Positions 8,194-16,842 of a stretch of 64,000 bases of DNA are shown here, piece after piece (position 1 is the first letter of the stretch; each line of letters begins with the position of its first letter). The notes below the pieces were generated by a model. That model was not told where the DNA came from and ran no database searches. It saw nothing but the letters and a program-made list of their open reading frames with translations. Both the position numbers and the translations under genes were made by a program. The DNA lies in the NCBI RefSeq assembly GCF_000019965.1, contig NC_010571.1:5093001-5157000 (forward strand). The letters are read 5' to 3'. This stretch comes from Opitutus terrae PB90-1 (lineage in GTDB: Bacteria > Verrucomicrobiota > Verrucomicrobiia > Opitutales > Opitutaceae).

Positions 8194-8507
8194 TGCGGAG
8201 GCTTCTGATATTTCTGCAGCGTCAGCTCCATCGCGCGATCGAGCGGCAGCTGCACCACGCCCGCTTTCTGGTCGACCCAGCCGTAGCTGCTGAGCTGCTT
8301 CGCTTCCTTCGCGTGCAGCTCGGCGAGCGCCTCGCGACGCTGTTTCTCGGTGCGAATGCCATCGTCGGGAAAGGCGCCGGTCTGGCGCGGCACGTAGACG
8401 TAGTAGACCACCACGGCGAACAGCGCGAACAACACCAGGACCCCGAGCACGCTGATCAGCGGCGCGCGCGGCGACGTGGGCGCGGAGGAAGCAGGATGTT
8501 CACTCAT
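8190..8507 (-). CDS. Small single-span membrane protein of the ACIII operon
   Basis: The product has 105 residues: a Pro/Ser-rich N-terminus, one hydrophobic segment (LISVLGVLVLFALFAVVVYYVYV, about residues 17-39) and a C-terminal domain outside the membrane with YGWVDQKAGVVQLPLDRAME. That WVDxxxGVVxxPxxxAM pattern recurs, as far as I know, in small proteins beside ACIII and cytochrome oxidase genes. It overlaps actF by 8 bp and the CcoN-like gene by 4 bp. It occupies the position of the small ActG-type subunit in some act clusters, but I cannot establish homology. Confidence 0.6.
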   Translation of the reverse strand: MSEHPASSAPTSPRAPLISVLGVLVLFALFAVVVYYVYVPRQTGAFPDDGIRTEKQRREALAELHAKEAKQLSSYGWVDQKAGVVQLPLDRAMELTLQKYQKPPQ

Positions 8508-9768
8508 GATGCTGGAGGGATTCCGCGATCCGCGGATCGCGGATCGGAATGAGTTTGGTGGTGGGGAAGCTCTTCAGGTACGCCCAGACACAGACGCCGC
8601 CCACGCCGACGACGGCACTCAGCACCCAGAGGAGATTCAGCGACAGGATCGGCCAAGGATCGCCGTGCGCATCCTTCAGCGCCGGCAGAATGTTGTAGCA
8701 GATGTCGACGAGGATGATCGCGAGATTCCACCAGGCGATCCGGCGGATGATGTGTGGCGTGACCTTGTAGCGGTAGGACAGCAGCAGGCAGAACGGCAGC
8801 ACGAAATGGCCGAAGAGGATCACCAGTCCGACATACCACCACTGGTTCGTCGTGCCGTCGTGGTTCAGTTCGCGCAGGTTATACCAGAACGTTTCCTCGG
8901 GCACGTTGGCGTTCCAGATCAGGAAATACTGCGAGAACGTCACGTAGGCCCAGAACACCGTGAACGCGAGCATCAGCTGGCCGATGCTGTGCAGGTGATT
9001 CTTGTTGAGGACGCCCGCGTAATCGCCGCGGTAGGCAAGCCAGACCATGATGATGACGCCGAAGCACAACGCGCCCCGCACGCAGTTCGCGAAGAACCAC
9101 ACGCCATACATCGTGGAGAACCAGTGATATTCGAGTGACTTCGCCCAGAAGATGGCGGCGAATGTCAGCGTCAACGCGACGATCGGCAACCCCATCGCCG
9201 CCGTGACGCGATTCTTGATGGTCCACTTCACGTCACCATCGGCGTCCTGCGTGAACGAGGCCTTCCGCAGCCGCGCCGAGAGCCAGATCCACAGGCCGTA
9301 GAATGCGAGCGTCGAGACGACGAACACCGGGAAATTCAGCAGCCCCGACTTCTTGAGGTAGAGCGGGTCCTGGCCGACGGTGTGCCCACCGTGCAGCTCG
9401 TGGCCGAGATCCATCCAGGGCCAGATCAGGCCGCGGTTGAAATACGACACGATCAGCAGCGGCAGGAAAAGGATCAGCAGCCACTTGAACGCGGAGAGAC
9501 CGTGCTCCCACTGGCGGCGAATCACCACCGACCACGATGCGTCGAAAATATGGTGGATCAGCACCATCAGCAGCATGCCGATCGCGATGGCGGTCCAGTA
9601 GGTGACGGCGACGAGCCACGACAACGCAATGTGCGCGGGCGGGGAGATGAAAAGCCCGGCCGCGGTGATCGCCATGCCGATCAGGCCCACGACCAGCGCC
9701 CGGCCTGCCAGTGAGCTCGTGGCCGTCGCGGGGGCGACAACAGGAAGGGTGGCAGCGTGAGTGCTCAT
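8500..9768 (-). CDS. actF: Alternative Complex III subunit ActF (membrane quinol-module subunit)
   Basis: The product has 422 residues and about 10 membrane helices. It is related to ActC/NrfD-type subunits but shorter. Recognisable stretches are SWLVAVTYWTAIAIGMLL, HIFDASWSVVIRRQWE and WAYVTFSQYFLIWNANVPEE, which match the ActF pattern. In known ACIII structures ActC and ActF form the transmembrane core, with quinol oxidised at ActC. It overlaps actE by 4 bp and the small gene downstream by 8 bp. Confidence 0.88.
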   Translation of the reverse strand: MSTHAATLPVVAPATATSSLAGRALVVGLIGMAITAAGLFISPPAHIALSWLVAVTYWTAIAIGMLLMVLIHHIFDASWSVVIRRQWEHGLSAFKWLLILFLPLLIVSYFNRGLIWPWMDLGHELHGGHTVGQDPLYLKKSGLLNFPVFVVSTLAFYGLWIWLSARLRKASFTQDADGDVKWTIKNRVTAAMGLPIVALTLTFAAIFWAKSLEYHWFSTMYGVWFFANCVRGALCFGVIIMVWLAYRGDYAGVLNKNHLHSIGQLMLAFTVFWAYVTFSQYFLIWNANVPEETFWYNLRELNHDGTTNQWWYVGLVILFGHFVLPFCLLLSYRYKVTPHIIRRIAWWNLAIILVDICYNILPALKDAHGDPWPILSLNLLWVLSAVVGVGGVCVWAYLKSFPTTKLIPIRDPRIAESLQHHE

Positions 9769-10403
9769 TGCAGGCCGAGAGTTTGCTTGGCCGCGGCGTC
9801 GTTGACGTCCGCCGCTGTGCCCATCTGCGCGCGTTGTAGCGCACGCACGTAGAGGATCACGGCCCAGCGCTCCTCGGGGAGCAGCTTGTCGGCATACGGC
9901 AGCATGTTCGCCTTGCCGTGCGTGATCGTGTTGAAAATTTCACCCTCCGCCATGTCGCGCAGCCGCGGATCATGGTAGGTCGGCGTGGCACCCATGCCGT
10001 ATTGCTTGGTGATGCCATTGCCGTCGCCGGCGGCACCGTGGCAGGGCTGGCAGTAGATCTGGAAGCGTTCGCGGCCGTGCGCCATCAGTTCGGCGTTAAC
10101 CGTGACCGCCGCGGGGAACCCGCGCAGCCAGTTGCCGTCCGCCGCGCGGCCGAGATCGAGCGCATCGTCGTTCCGCAGCTGTCCGCGGGCAACCGTGTGC
10201 TGCGGGATCGGACGGTCGGCGCGACCGTCGGCGAAAAACGCGCTCTCGCGCTGCGGCTTGTAGAACGGCTGGTGCTTCATGCCCGGGAAGGCCCACTCCG
10301 GGAAAACGTCCATCGGCGGACGTGTGAATTTCGTGCCGCGCAGTCCCAGGAGGGAGAACAGCAGCACGACCACGAAAGCGGTGACGAGGTAGACGTGGCG
10401 CAT
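9765..10403 (-). CDS. actE: Alternative Complex III subunit ActE, monohaem cytochrome c
   Basis: The product has 212 residues with an N-terminal hydrophobic anchor or signal (VYLVTAFVVVLLFSLLGLRG). Its mature domain has the MKxQPFYxP-like region early on, one CQPCH haem site at about residue 117 and a likely axial Met in NMLPYADKL. ActE passes electrons from the ActA/ActB arm towards the acceptor in known complexes. It starts 2 bp after actD ends and overlaps actF by 4 bp. Confidence 0.88.
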   Translation of the reverse strand: MRHVYLVTAFVVVLLFSLLGLRGTKFTRPPMDVFPEWAFPGMKHQPFYKPQRESAFFADGRADRPIPQHTVARGQLRNDDALDLGRAADGNWLRGFPAAVTVNAELMAHGRERFQIYCQPCHGAAGDGNGITKQYGMGATPTYHDPRLRDMAEGEIFNTITHGKANMLPYADKLLPEERWAVILYVRALQRAQMGTAADVNDAAAKQTLGLQ

Positions 10404-10405
10404 GG

Positions 10406-10948
10406 TCAGGCCTCGAGCTCCGTGATTTCGCCGCCGCCAGCTTTCTCCAGCAGCGTGCGGGTGTTGGCCGCGTTGAAGCGCGGGTCGCGCGCCTCGATGA
10501 CGATGAAGAACTGGTCGTCCATCCCGCGCTTGATCTTCGGATACTTCAGCACCGGGTGATAGTGCATCGGCAAACCGTTCACCAGGAACATGCCGATGAT
10601 GGTCGCGAACGCGGTGAACAGGATCGTGAGCTCATACGAGATCGGAAACGCGAACATCGGCGAGAAATACGGCTTGCCGCCGACGATCAGCGGATAGTCG
10701 TAGGCGTTCATCCACCAGATCGACGTCATGCCGGTGCAGAAGCCCGTGATGCCGCCGACGAGGGAAATCCGCGGCACGATCGAGCGCTTCAAACCCATGG
10801 CCTTGTCCATGCCGTGAATCGGACACGGGGCGATGACGTCCCAGTATTTGTAGCCGGCGTCGCGCACCTGCTCCGCCGCGTGATAGACCGCGGCGGGCGT
10901 CTGGAAGGTGGCGATCAAGCCGTAAGGTTGGACGGAAACGGAGGACAT
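10406..10948 (-). CDS. actD: Alternative Complex III subunit ActD (DUF3341)
   Basis: The product has 180 residues: a soluble N-terminus with GLIATFQTPAAVYHAAEQVRDAGY, then two membrane segments around ISLVGGITGFCTGMTSIWW and YELTILFTAFATIIGMFLVNGLP, then a short C-terminal domain containing DDQFFIVIEA. This is the standard DUF3341 layout. Its ATG overlaps the actC stop codon by 1 bp (TGATG). Confidence 0.9.
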   Translation of the reverse strand: MSSVSVQPYGLIATFQTPAAVYHAAEQVRDAGYKYWDVIAPCPIHGMDKAMGLKRSIVPRISLVGGITGFCTGMTSIWWMNAYDYPLIVGGKPYFSPMFAFPISYELTILFTAFATIIGMFLVNGLPMHYHPVLKYPKIKRGMDDQFFIVIEARDPRFNAANTRTLLEKAGGGEITELEA

Positions 10949-12429
10949 CAGTGTTTCTCCATTTTGATCGGGTCACCGAGGCCCGTGGTGTGCGCGTGAT
11001 CGTCGGGCCCGTGGCCGTGCACGTCCGCCTGCGGCGTCACCGCTTTCAGTTCCGCCATCGGCATCACGGGCAGGAACCGGATGAACAGCAGGAACAGCAC
11101 GGAGAACACGCCGAACGTGCCGAAGAACGTGAAGATCTCGACGATCGACGGGCTGTAGTAGCCCCAGCTCGAGGGCAGGAAGTCGCGGGCGAGCGAGGTG
11201 ACGATGATCACGAACCGCTCGAACCACATGCCGACGTTGACGAAGATCGACAGCACCCAGACCAGCGTCGTGTTGCGGCGGACCCATTTCGACCAAAAGA
11301 ACTGCGGCGTGATCACGTTGCACGTGATCATGATCCAGTAGGCCCACGCGTAGTTGCCAAACGCGCGGTTGATGAAGGTGAAGCCTTCATACGGGTTCGC
11401 GCCGTACCACGCGATGAAGAACTCCATCGCGTAGGCGTAGCCGACGATCGTGCCGGTCGCCAACGTGATCTTGCACATGCAGTCGATGTGGTACTGCGTG
11501 ATCAGATCCTCGAGTTTGTAGACCGCGCGCAGCGGCAGCATGAGCGTGAGCACCATGCCAAACCCGGAGAAGATCGCGCCCGCGACGAAATACGGCGGGA
11601 AGATCGTCGTGTGCCAGCCAGGCAGCAGCGAGACCGCGAAGTCGAACGACACGATCGTGTGCACCGAGAGCACCAGCGGCGTCGAGACGCCGGCGAGGAC
11701 CAAGTAGGCCATCTCGTAGTTGCTCCAGTGGCGGTTCGAGCCGCGCCAGCCCATCGCGAACAGCCCGTAGAGGAACGAGCGGAAGCGATTGCCGGCGGCG
11801 AGGAACCGATCGCGCAGCACCGCGAGATCGGGAATGAGACCGACATACCAGAACAGCACCGAGACCGTGCCATAGGTCGACACGGCGAACACGTCCCACT
11901 CGAGCGGCGAGCGGAAGTTCTGCCAGATCCAGTTCGAATTCGGCAGCGGGAAGAGATACCACGCATACCAGATGCGACCGACGTGGAAGACCGGGAAGAT
12001 CGCGGCGCAGACCACCGCGAAGATCGTCATCGCCTCCGCCGCGCGGTTGATCGACGTGCGCCACTTCTGGCGCAGCAGGCACAAGATCGCCGAGATCAGC
12101 GTGCCCGCGTGGCCGATACCGATCCAGAAGACGAAGTTGACGATGTCCCACGCCCAGTTGACCGGATTGGCGTGACCCCACACGCCGACGCCCGTGGCGA
12201 CGAGATACGTCAGCCCGGCGACGGTGAACGAGGCGACGAAGCAGGCGACGACGAAGCAGACCCACCACCAGCCGGGCGTCTTGCCTTCGATGATCCCGCA
12301 GATCTTGTCGGTGATCCACGCGAAGCTGCGGCCGTGCTCGACGAGCGTGGCGCGCGGCAGCACCGCCGGCTTCACTTCCTTGAGGATCGCGGCGCCCGCG
12401 AGCGCGGCGTGTTCAGCGTGCGTGCTCAT
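10948..12429 (-). CDS. actC: Alternative Complex III subunit ActC (NrfD-like, quinol-binding)
   Basis: The product has 493 residues with about 10 membrane helices of the NrfD/PsrC family. Conserved-looking segments are [30 protein letters not shown], the [16 protein letters not shown] loop, [29 protein letters not shown] and [25 protein letters not shown] (each quoted in part). ActC holds the quinol-oxidising site and lies under the ActB iron-sulfur domain. It overlaps actB by 4 bp. A His-rich tail ([10 protein letters not shown]) is present, as often seen in ActC. Confidence 0.93.
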   Translation of the reverse strand: MSTHAEHAALAGAAILKEVKPAVLPRATLVEHGRSFAWITDKICGIIEGKTPGWWWVCFVVACFVASFTVAGLTYLVATGVGVWGHANPVNWAWDIVNFVFWIGIGHAGTLISAILCLLRQKWRTSINRAAEAMTIFAVVCAAIFPVFHVGRIWYAWYLFPLPNSNWIWQNFRSPLEWDVFAVSTYGTVSVLFWYVGLIPDLAVLRDRFLAAGNRFRSFLYGLFAMGWRGSNRHWSNYEMAYLVLAGVSTPLVLSVHTIVSFDFAVSLLPGWHTTIFPPYFVAGAIFSGFGMVLTLMLPLRAVYKLEDLITQYHIDCMCKITLATGTIVGYAYAMEFFIAWYGANPYEGFTFINRAFGNYAWAYWIMITCNVITPQFFWSKWVRRNTTLVWVLSIFVNVGMWFERFVIIVTSLARDFLPSSWGYYSPSIVEIFTFFGTFGVFSVLFLLFIRFLPVMPMAELKAVTPQADVHGHGPDDHAHTTGLGDPIKMEKH

Positions 12430-15400
12430 CCGTGGCCCTCCTTGGTCGCGGGCGCGCCGTGCTCATGCGCGGGAGCGTGCCCCTCGGCGCCGCCGCCGTG
12501 GCCGGCGGGATGGTTCTTCTTCTCGTACTCGACGCGACTGAACGGCCGGGCGACGTAGTCTGGCATTTTCGGATTCGGATTCCGCAGCTTGCCCGAATAG
12601 GTCGTGCGCGGACGGGTGTTGAGGTAGCCCAGCACCGCGTAGTCGTGCTCGCGAGCTTTCGCCTTCGAAACCGCGCTCTCCGGATCGAGGATGTTGCCGA
12701 AGACGATCGCCTCGACCGGGCAGGTCTGCGCGCAGGCAGGCACAATCGTGCCGTCCGGCACCGCGATGTCGTCGGGGTGGCCGGCCTTCGCGGTCTTCAC
12801 CTTGTGCTGGATCTTCGCGTTCTGGATTCGTTGCACGCAATAGGTGCACTTCTCCATCACGCCGCGCATCCGGACGGTGACTTCGGGATTCTTCACCATC
12901 TTCACGAGCTCCGGCATGCCCTGCGGGCCGACCGGGCCGAGGTAAAGACTGTCGAGCTGGCGCTGGTTGTAATCGAAGAAATTAAAGCGGCGGACCTTGT
13001 AGGGACAGTTGTTCGCGCAATAGCGCGTGCCGATGCAACGGTTGTAGGCCATCGCGTTCAGGCCCTCCTCGTCGTGCACCGTCGCGTTGACCGGGCACAC
13101 GGTTTCGCACGGCGCGAGCTCGCACTGCACGCACGCCATCGGCTGCAGCGAAACCTGGGGATCCTCCGGCAGGTGCTTGTTGCCCTCGCCGCCGAAAGCT
13201 TCCGCATCGGCGTTGCCGTCGGAGTAGTAACGGTCGAGCCGGATCCAGTGCATCTCGCGGCCGCGCAGCACCTGATCGCGACCGACGATCGGAATGTTGT
13301 TCTCGGCCTGACAGGCGACGACGCAGGCGTTGCAGCCGATGCACGTGTTGAGGTCGATCGACATGCCCCACTGGTGGGTGCCGGACTGGAGCGCGTCGGG
13401 TCCGCCGAACGCGGGCGTCTTGTAGAGCGAATTGCCGCGCGGGATCAACGTGGCCCGCTCGGCCGGCGTCATCGCCTCGCCCTGCTCGCCGAGAATCGAC
13501 GGGCTGTGCGACTCCATGCCGAACGCCGCGACGAACCGCGGGTTCTCCAGAAACTCGTCGACGTTGGCCTCGCGAATGATGTCGCGGCCCTCCATCGACC
13601 AGTGCTCCTGGGTATTCGGCATCGCCTTGACGTCTTGCGTCGGCACGAGCTTCCCGCCCACGGTGAAATGCAGCCCCGCCGACGTACGCAGCGGATAGAA
13701 ATCGTGGCCCATGCCGCGACCGACGTGGCCCGACTGCGTCCGACCGTAGCCGAGCGGCAGCACCACGGTGTAGTTCGAAAGTCCCGGCTGGATGTGGATC
13801 GGCGCGCGCACCGTGCGGCCGTTCACCGTCAGCTCGCCGATGAACGCCTGCTCCTTGCCTTGGTGGAAACCGGCCATCTCGACCCGCGCGACCTGCAGCG
13901 TCGAGCCGTCCGGATAGACGCCTAGTTCGCGCGCGAGCCGCGGGCTGACGAGAATCGCGTTGTCCCACGAGATCTTGGTGATCGGATCCGGCAGCTCCTG
14001 CAGCCAGCCGTTGTTCGCGAACCGACCGTCATCCATCTTGTAGTCGGTGACGAACCGCACCTCGAGGTTGTCCTTCGAAAGTGCTGCCGGATTGCCCGCG
14101 CCCGCGCCGAGCAGCCGGGCCACGCCGGCGGCGTTGTAGCTCACCGCGACGGTCGGATACGCGGAGTTCGCGAGCAGTCCGTCATGGAGAAACTGCTGGA
14201 AGGCCTTTTCCGCGTCACCGCCGGCCAGCGCCGTGATCGTTTCAAGCACCAGCGCATACGGATCAGGATTGTTCGCGCCCACGATCCGCGCGAGCACTTC
14301 GAGCTCGGTCAGCCCGCCGAACAGCGGCAGGATCATCGGCTGGATCGGCACGATCGTGCCGTCCGCCGTGCGGGCATCGCCCCACGACTCGAGATAATGC
14401 GCCGCCGCGAGATGCGCGCCCGCCGGTGAGGCCACCGTGGTCTCGTCGGTGTGGTAACCGAGCCGGACCACGTTCTTCACCGACTTCTGCAGCGCCGCCC
14501 AATCGAGATCGGCCGGCGCATTGTACACCGGGTTGCCACCGAGGATGACAAGCGTGTCGATCGCGCCATCGCGGATCGCCGTCGCGAGCGTCTGGATCGA
14601 TGCGGCGTCGTTCGTCGGCGGGGCGACGAAGTCGACCGTCGCCCCGATGTTGCCGAGCGCCGCATTGATCGCGTAGGCGATCGCGTGCACCTGCTCGGGC
14701 AAATGCGCCCCCGCCACGAACACGCTGGTGCCGCGGTGCGCCAGCAAATCCGCCGCGCACTCGTCGATCCACTTCGGATCGATGTCGAGCCCGGCACTGA
14801 GCGGCGCGAACGCCGCACTGCCGGTGATCTTCACCGCGAGGGCCGCAGCGAGCGCGAGCATGTGACTGCTCGCCAGCCGCAGCCGGTGATCCGCCATGCT
14901 GCCCGTGATCGTGAACGCGCTCTCGGCCACGTAGAGCCGGTTCATCTGTTGCGCGTCCTCGCGATTCACCACCCGCCGGCCCTTCGCAAACTCGCGGGCG
15001 TAGTAAAGTCCCGCGCCGTCCGGCCGCAGGAAATCCGCATCGAGCGAAACGATCCGCCGCGCCCGGGCAAAGCGATACAACGGCCGCACCGGCTGGCCGA
15101 ACGCCGCCGTCGCCGCACTCACCGGCGCCTCGTCGGCCACCGGCTCGTACTCCGCCCAGATCGCCCGGGGCAACCGCGCCCGCAACTGCGCGAGCAGCCG
15201 CGCGCGCGTCGGCGAGCTCGACTCCTCCGCGAGAAACGCGAGGCCCGCCCCGCCATTCGCCGCGTGAGACGTGCCGATCTGCGCAAGCTGTTCGTTGAGG
15301 TCGGCGACGTTGAGCTTCCGCCCCTCGCGGGTGTGCTGCGTCGCGCGTTCCGGATCGTAAAGATCGAGCACCGACGCCTGCGCGAGCAGCGAGGCCGAGC

Positions 15401-15803
15401 CGCCGTGCTGCTGGTAAGTGGGATTGCCCTCGATCTTCGTCGGCCGGCCCTGATGCGTCTCGGCCAGCACGGGAATCGCCGTGCGGCGCAGCGGCATCGC
15501 CGTCGCGAAATACAGCGGCAGCCCGGGAATCATGCCCTCGACCGACTTGCCGTAGGGCAGCACGTATTTCTCCGGCCGGCGGCAGCCCGCCAGTCCGACG
15601 CCGCCGAGCGCGAACGACGCCGCCATGATCTTGAGGAAATGCCGGCGATCCACGCCGTTCAGCTCCGAAGCGCCCTCGGGAAACTCGCGGTGCAGCTGCT
15701 CCTGAAACCCGGGCGTCGCCGCCAGCTCGTCGAGGCTGCGCCAGTATTTCGGGCCGGTCGGCTCGCTGTTCGCCGGCGCGGAATGGTCAGATTTGCGTTT
15801 CAT
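12426..15803 (-). CDS. actB: Alternative Complex III subunit ActB (molybdopterin-like + ferredoxin fusion)
   Basis: The product has 1125 residues with the MKRKSD start at 15803, which overlaps the actA stop by 4 bp; an in-frame ATG 9 bp upstream is less likely. A twin-arginine motif DRRHFLK followed by a hydrophobic run ending LAGC (residues about 50-70) suggests Tat export and a lipobox. Residues about 70-800 resemble molybdopterin oxidoreductases, which in ActB lack the cofactor. The C-terminal ferredoxin-like part (about 815-1030) has cysteine clusters [36 protein letters not shown] and CTYCVQ...CAQTCP, enough for several Fe-S clusters. It links quinol oxidation at ActC to the haems of ActA and ActE. 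Confidence 0.95.
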   Translation of the reverse strand: MKRKSDHSAPANSEPTGPKYWRSLDELAATPGFQEQLHREFPEGASELNGVDRRHFLKIMAASFALGGVGLAGCRRPEKYVLPYGKSVEGMIPGLPLYFATAMPLRRTAIPVLAETHQGRPTKIEGNPTYQQHGGSASLLAQASVLDLYDPERATQHTREGRKLNVADLNEQLAQIGTSHAANGGAGLAFLAEESSSPTRARLLAQLRARLPRAIWAEYEPVADEAPVSAATAAFGQPVRPLYRFARARRIVSLDADFLRPDGAGLYYAREFAKGRRVVNREDAQQMNRLYVAESAFTITGSMADHRLRLASSHMLALAAALAVKITGSAAFAPLSAGLDIDPKWIDECAADLLAHRGTSVFVAGAHLPEQVHAIAYAINAALGNIGATVDFVAPPTNDAASIQTLATAIRDGAIDTLVILGGNPVYNAPADLDWAALQKSVKNVVRLGYHTDETTVASPAGAHLAAAHYLESWGDARTADGTIVPIQPMILPLFGGLTELEVLARIVGANNPDPYALVLETITALAGGDAEKAFQQFLHDGLLANSAYPTVAVSYNAAGVARLLGAGAGNPAALSKDNLEVRFVTDYKMDDGRFANNGWLQELPDPITKISWDNAILVSPRLARELGVYPDGSTLQVARVEMAGFHQGKEQAFIGELTVNGRTVRAPIHIQPGLSNYTVVLPLGYGRTQSGHVGRGMGHDFYPLRTSAGLHFTVGGKLVPTQDVKAMPNTQEHWSMEGRDIIREANVDEFLENPRFVAAFGMESHSPSILGEQGEAMTPAERATLIPRGNSLYKTPAFGGPDALQSGTHQWGMSIDLNTCIGCNACVVACQAENNIPIVGRDQVLRGREMHWIRLDRYYSDGNADAEAFGGEGNKHLPEDPQVSLQPMACVQCELAPCETVCPVNATVHDEEGLNAMAYNRCIGTRYCANNCPYKVRRFNFFDYNQRQLDSLYLGPVGPQGMPELVKMVKNPEVTVRMRGVMEKCTYCVQRIQNAKIQHKVKTAKAGHPDDIAVPDGTIVPACAQTCPVEAIVFGNILDPESAVSKAKAREHDYAVLGYLNTRPRTTYSGKLRNPNPKMPDYVARPFSRVEYEKKNHPAGHGGGAEGHAPAHEHGAPATKEGHG

Positions 15804-16453
15804 CGATGGCAACCGGTGCAGCTTTGCGGCGGCTTGATTTTCCAGTCGTGCACGAACTTTTCACCGGCGGCAGTCCCGGCCTGCGCCGCGATCGGAAGTG
15901 AATCCAAATTGTAAACGTCCTGCGGCGCGCGCACGCGTGTCGCCGGATTGCGGTGACACTCGAGGCAGAACGACATGCTCAGCGGCTGCTCGTGCGTGAC
16001 CACGTCCATGGTGTTGACCTTGCCGTGGCACTCGACGCAACTCACGCCGCGGTTCACGTGGGCGGAGTGATTGAAGAACACAAAGTCCGGGACCTCGTGC
16101 ACCTTCACCCACGGCACCGGGTCGCCCGTCTCGTAGCTTTGCTTCACCACGGCGAGCAGCGGGCTGTCGGGCTTGACCTGGTTGTGGCAGTTCATGCACG
16201 TCTGCGCCGTCGGCACGACGGAGGTGCGGCCCTTGTCGACGCCCGTGTGGCAATAGCGACAGTCGAGGCCGAGTTGGCCGGCATGAAGGTTGTGGCTGAA
16301 CGGCACCGGCTGGACCGGCGCATAGCCGACCCGGGTGTATTTCGGCGTCATGTAGTACGTGACGCCCGCCGTCGCGATCCCGCCCAGCACCACCAGATAG
16401 ATTACGATCTGGAGCGGGAGTCTGTTCGCCGATTTCGGGAAAAGAGAGGACAT
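15800..16453 (-). CDS. actA: Alternative Complex III subunit ActA, pentahaem cytochrome c
   Basis: The product has 217 residues with an N-terminal anchor (LPLQIVIYLVVLGGIATAGVTYYM) and exactly five haem motifs in order: CRYCH, CMNCH, CVECH, CLECH and CTGCH. The VPFSHNLHAG block supplies an axial histidine. Five haems and about 220 residues fit ActA. It is the first clear gene of the operon, 31 bp downstream of a small open frame. Confidence 0.95.
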   Translation of the reverse strand: MSSLFPKSANRLPLQIVIYLVVLGGIATAGVTYYMTPKYTRVGYAPVQPVPFSHNLHAGQLGLDCRYCHTGVDKGRTSVVPTAQTCMNCHNQVKPDSPLLAVVKQSYETGDPVPWVKVHEVPDFVFFNHSAHVNRGVSCVECHGKVNTMDVVTHEQPLSMSFCLECHRNPATRVRAPQDVYNLDSLPIAAQAGTAAGEKFVHDWKIKPPQSCTGCHR

Positions 16454-16484
16454 GAACCGGAAAGACGTCGATCGGCCCCGAGGG

Positions 16485-16676
16485 TCAGATCGAATCCGCG
16501 CGGCGCGCGACCGCGCGTGACTCGCGCTGGAGCGTGAACCCTGCGGCCTTCACCGGCGTGCTCGCATCGGCGGCCGCCGCGGCGCGCTTGGCGAACAATC
16601 GCGGGGCGAGGCTCGCGACGGCGGCGATGCCGATCAATTTGGCGAGAAAGGTCTTTCGTGAAGGGTCGTGGCTCAC
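16485..16676 (-). CDS. Small exported protein with Tat-like leader, upstream of actA
   Basis: With GTG at 16676 the product has 63 residues: SHDPSRKTFLAKLIGIAAVASLAPRLFA, then an Ala-rich stretch (AKRAAAAADA) and a basic, short mature part. SRKTFLAK resembles a twin-arginine box with RK in place of RR. A longer frame from 16793 is open but reads through the promoter-like region. It lies 31 bp upstream of actA on the same strand. Function unknown; short HiPIP-like or assembly proteins occur at such positions, but no cysteine is present, so it binds no Fe-S cluster itself. Confidence 0.5.
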   Translation of the reverse strand: MSHDPSRKTFLAKLIGIAAVASLAPRLFAKRAAAAADASTPVKAAGFTLQRESRAVARRADSI

Positions 16677-16734
16677 AGCGGGGGGAGGGAAACAGTGAAA
16701 AAACGCCGCCAAAGAAGGCGCCGGATTTTCGGAT

Positions 16735-16748
16735 GTAAAGAACTTTAC
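16735..16748. promoter_or_regulatory. Candidate operator upstream of the act operon
   Basis: An inverted repeat GTAAAG-AA-CTTTAC lies about 60 bp before the small leader gene in the AT-rich gap 16677-16842, the only non-coding stretch before the act operon. It is a plausible binding site for a dimeric regulator, but no known consensus was recognised. Confidence 0.3.
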
Positions 16749-16842
16749 CGCATTTTTTGTGAACAAAATCCGAGCAGCCTTGATGCTCGACAAAGATTGC
16801 TGGCGGAGGAACCGCCCATCGACCCACCGTTTGCCTTTTGGT

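Noticed and set aside
10951-15914. Long plus-strand open frames (e.g. 10951-12558, 12432-13925, 14451-15914)
   Set aside because: They are antisense to actC/actB, rich in Arg/His/Asp shadow composition and without family features; they reflect high-GC codon bias.
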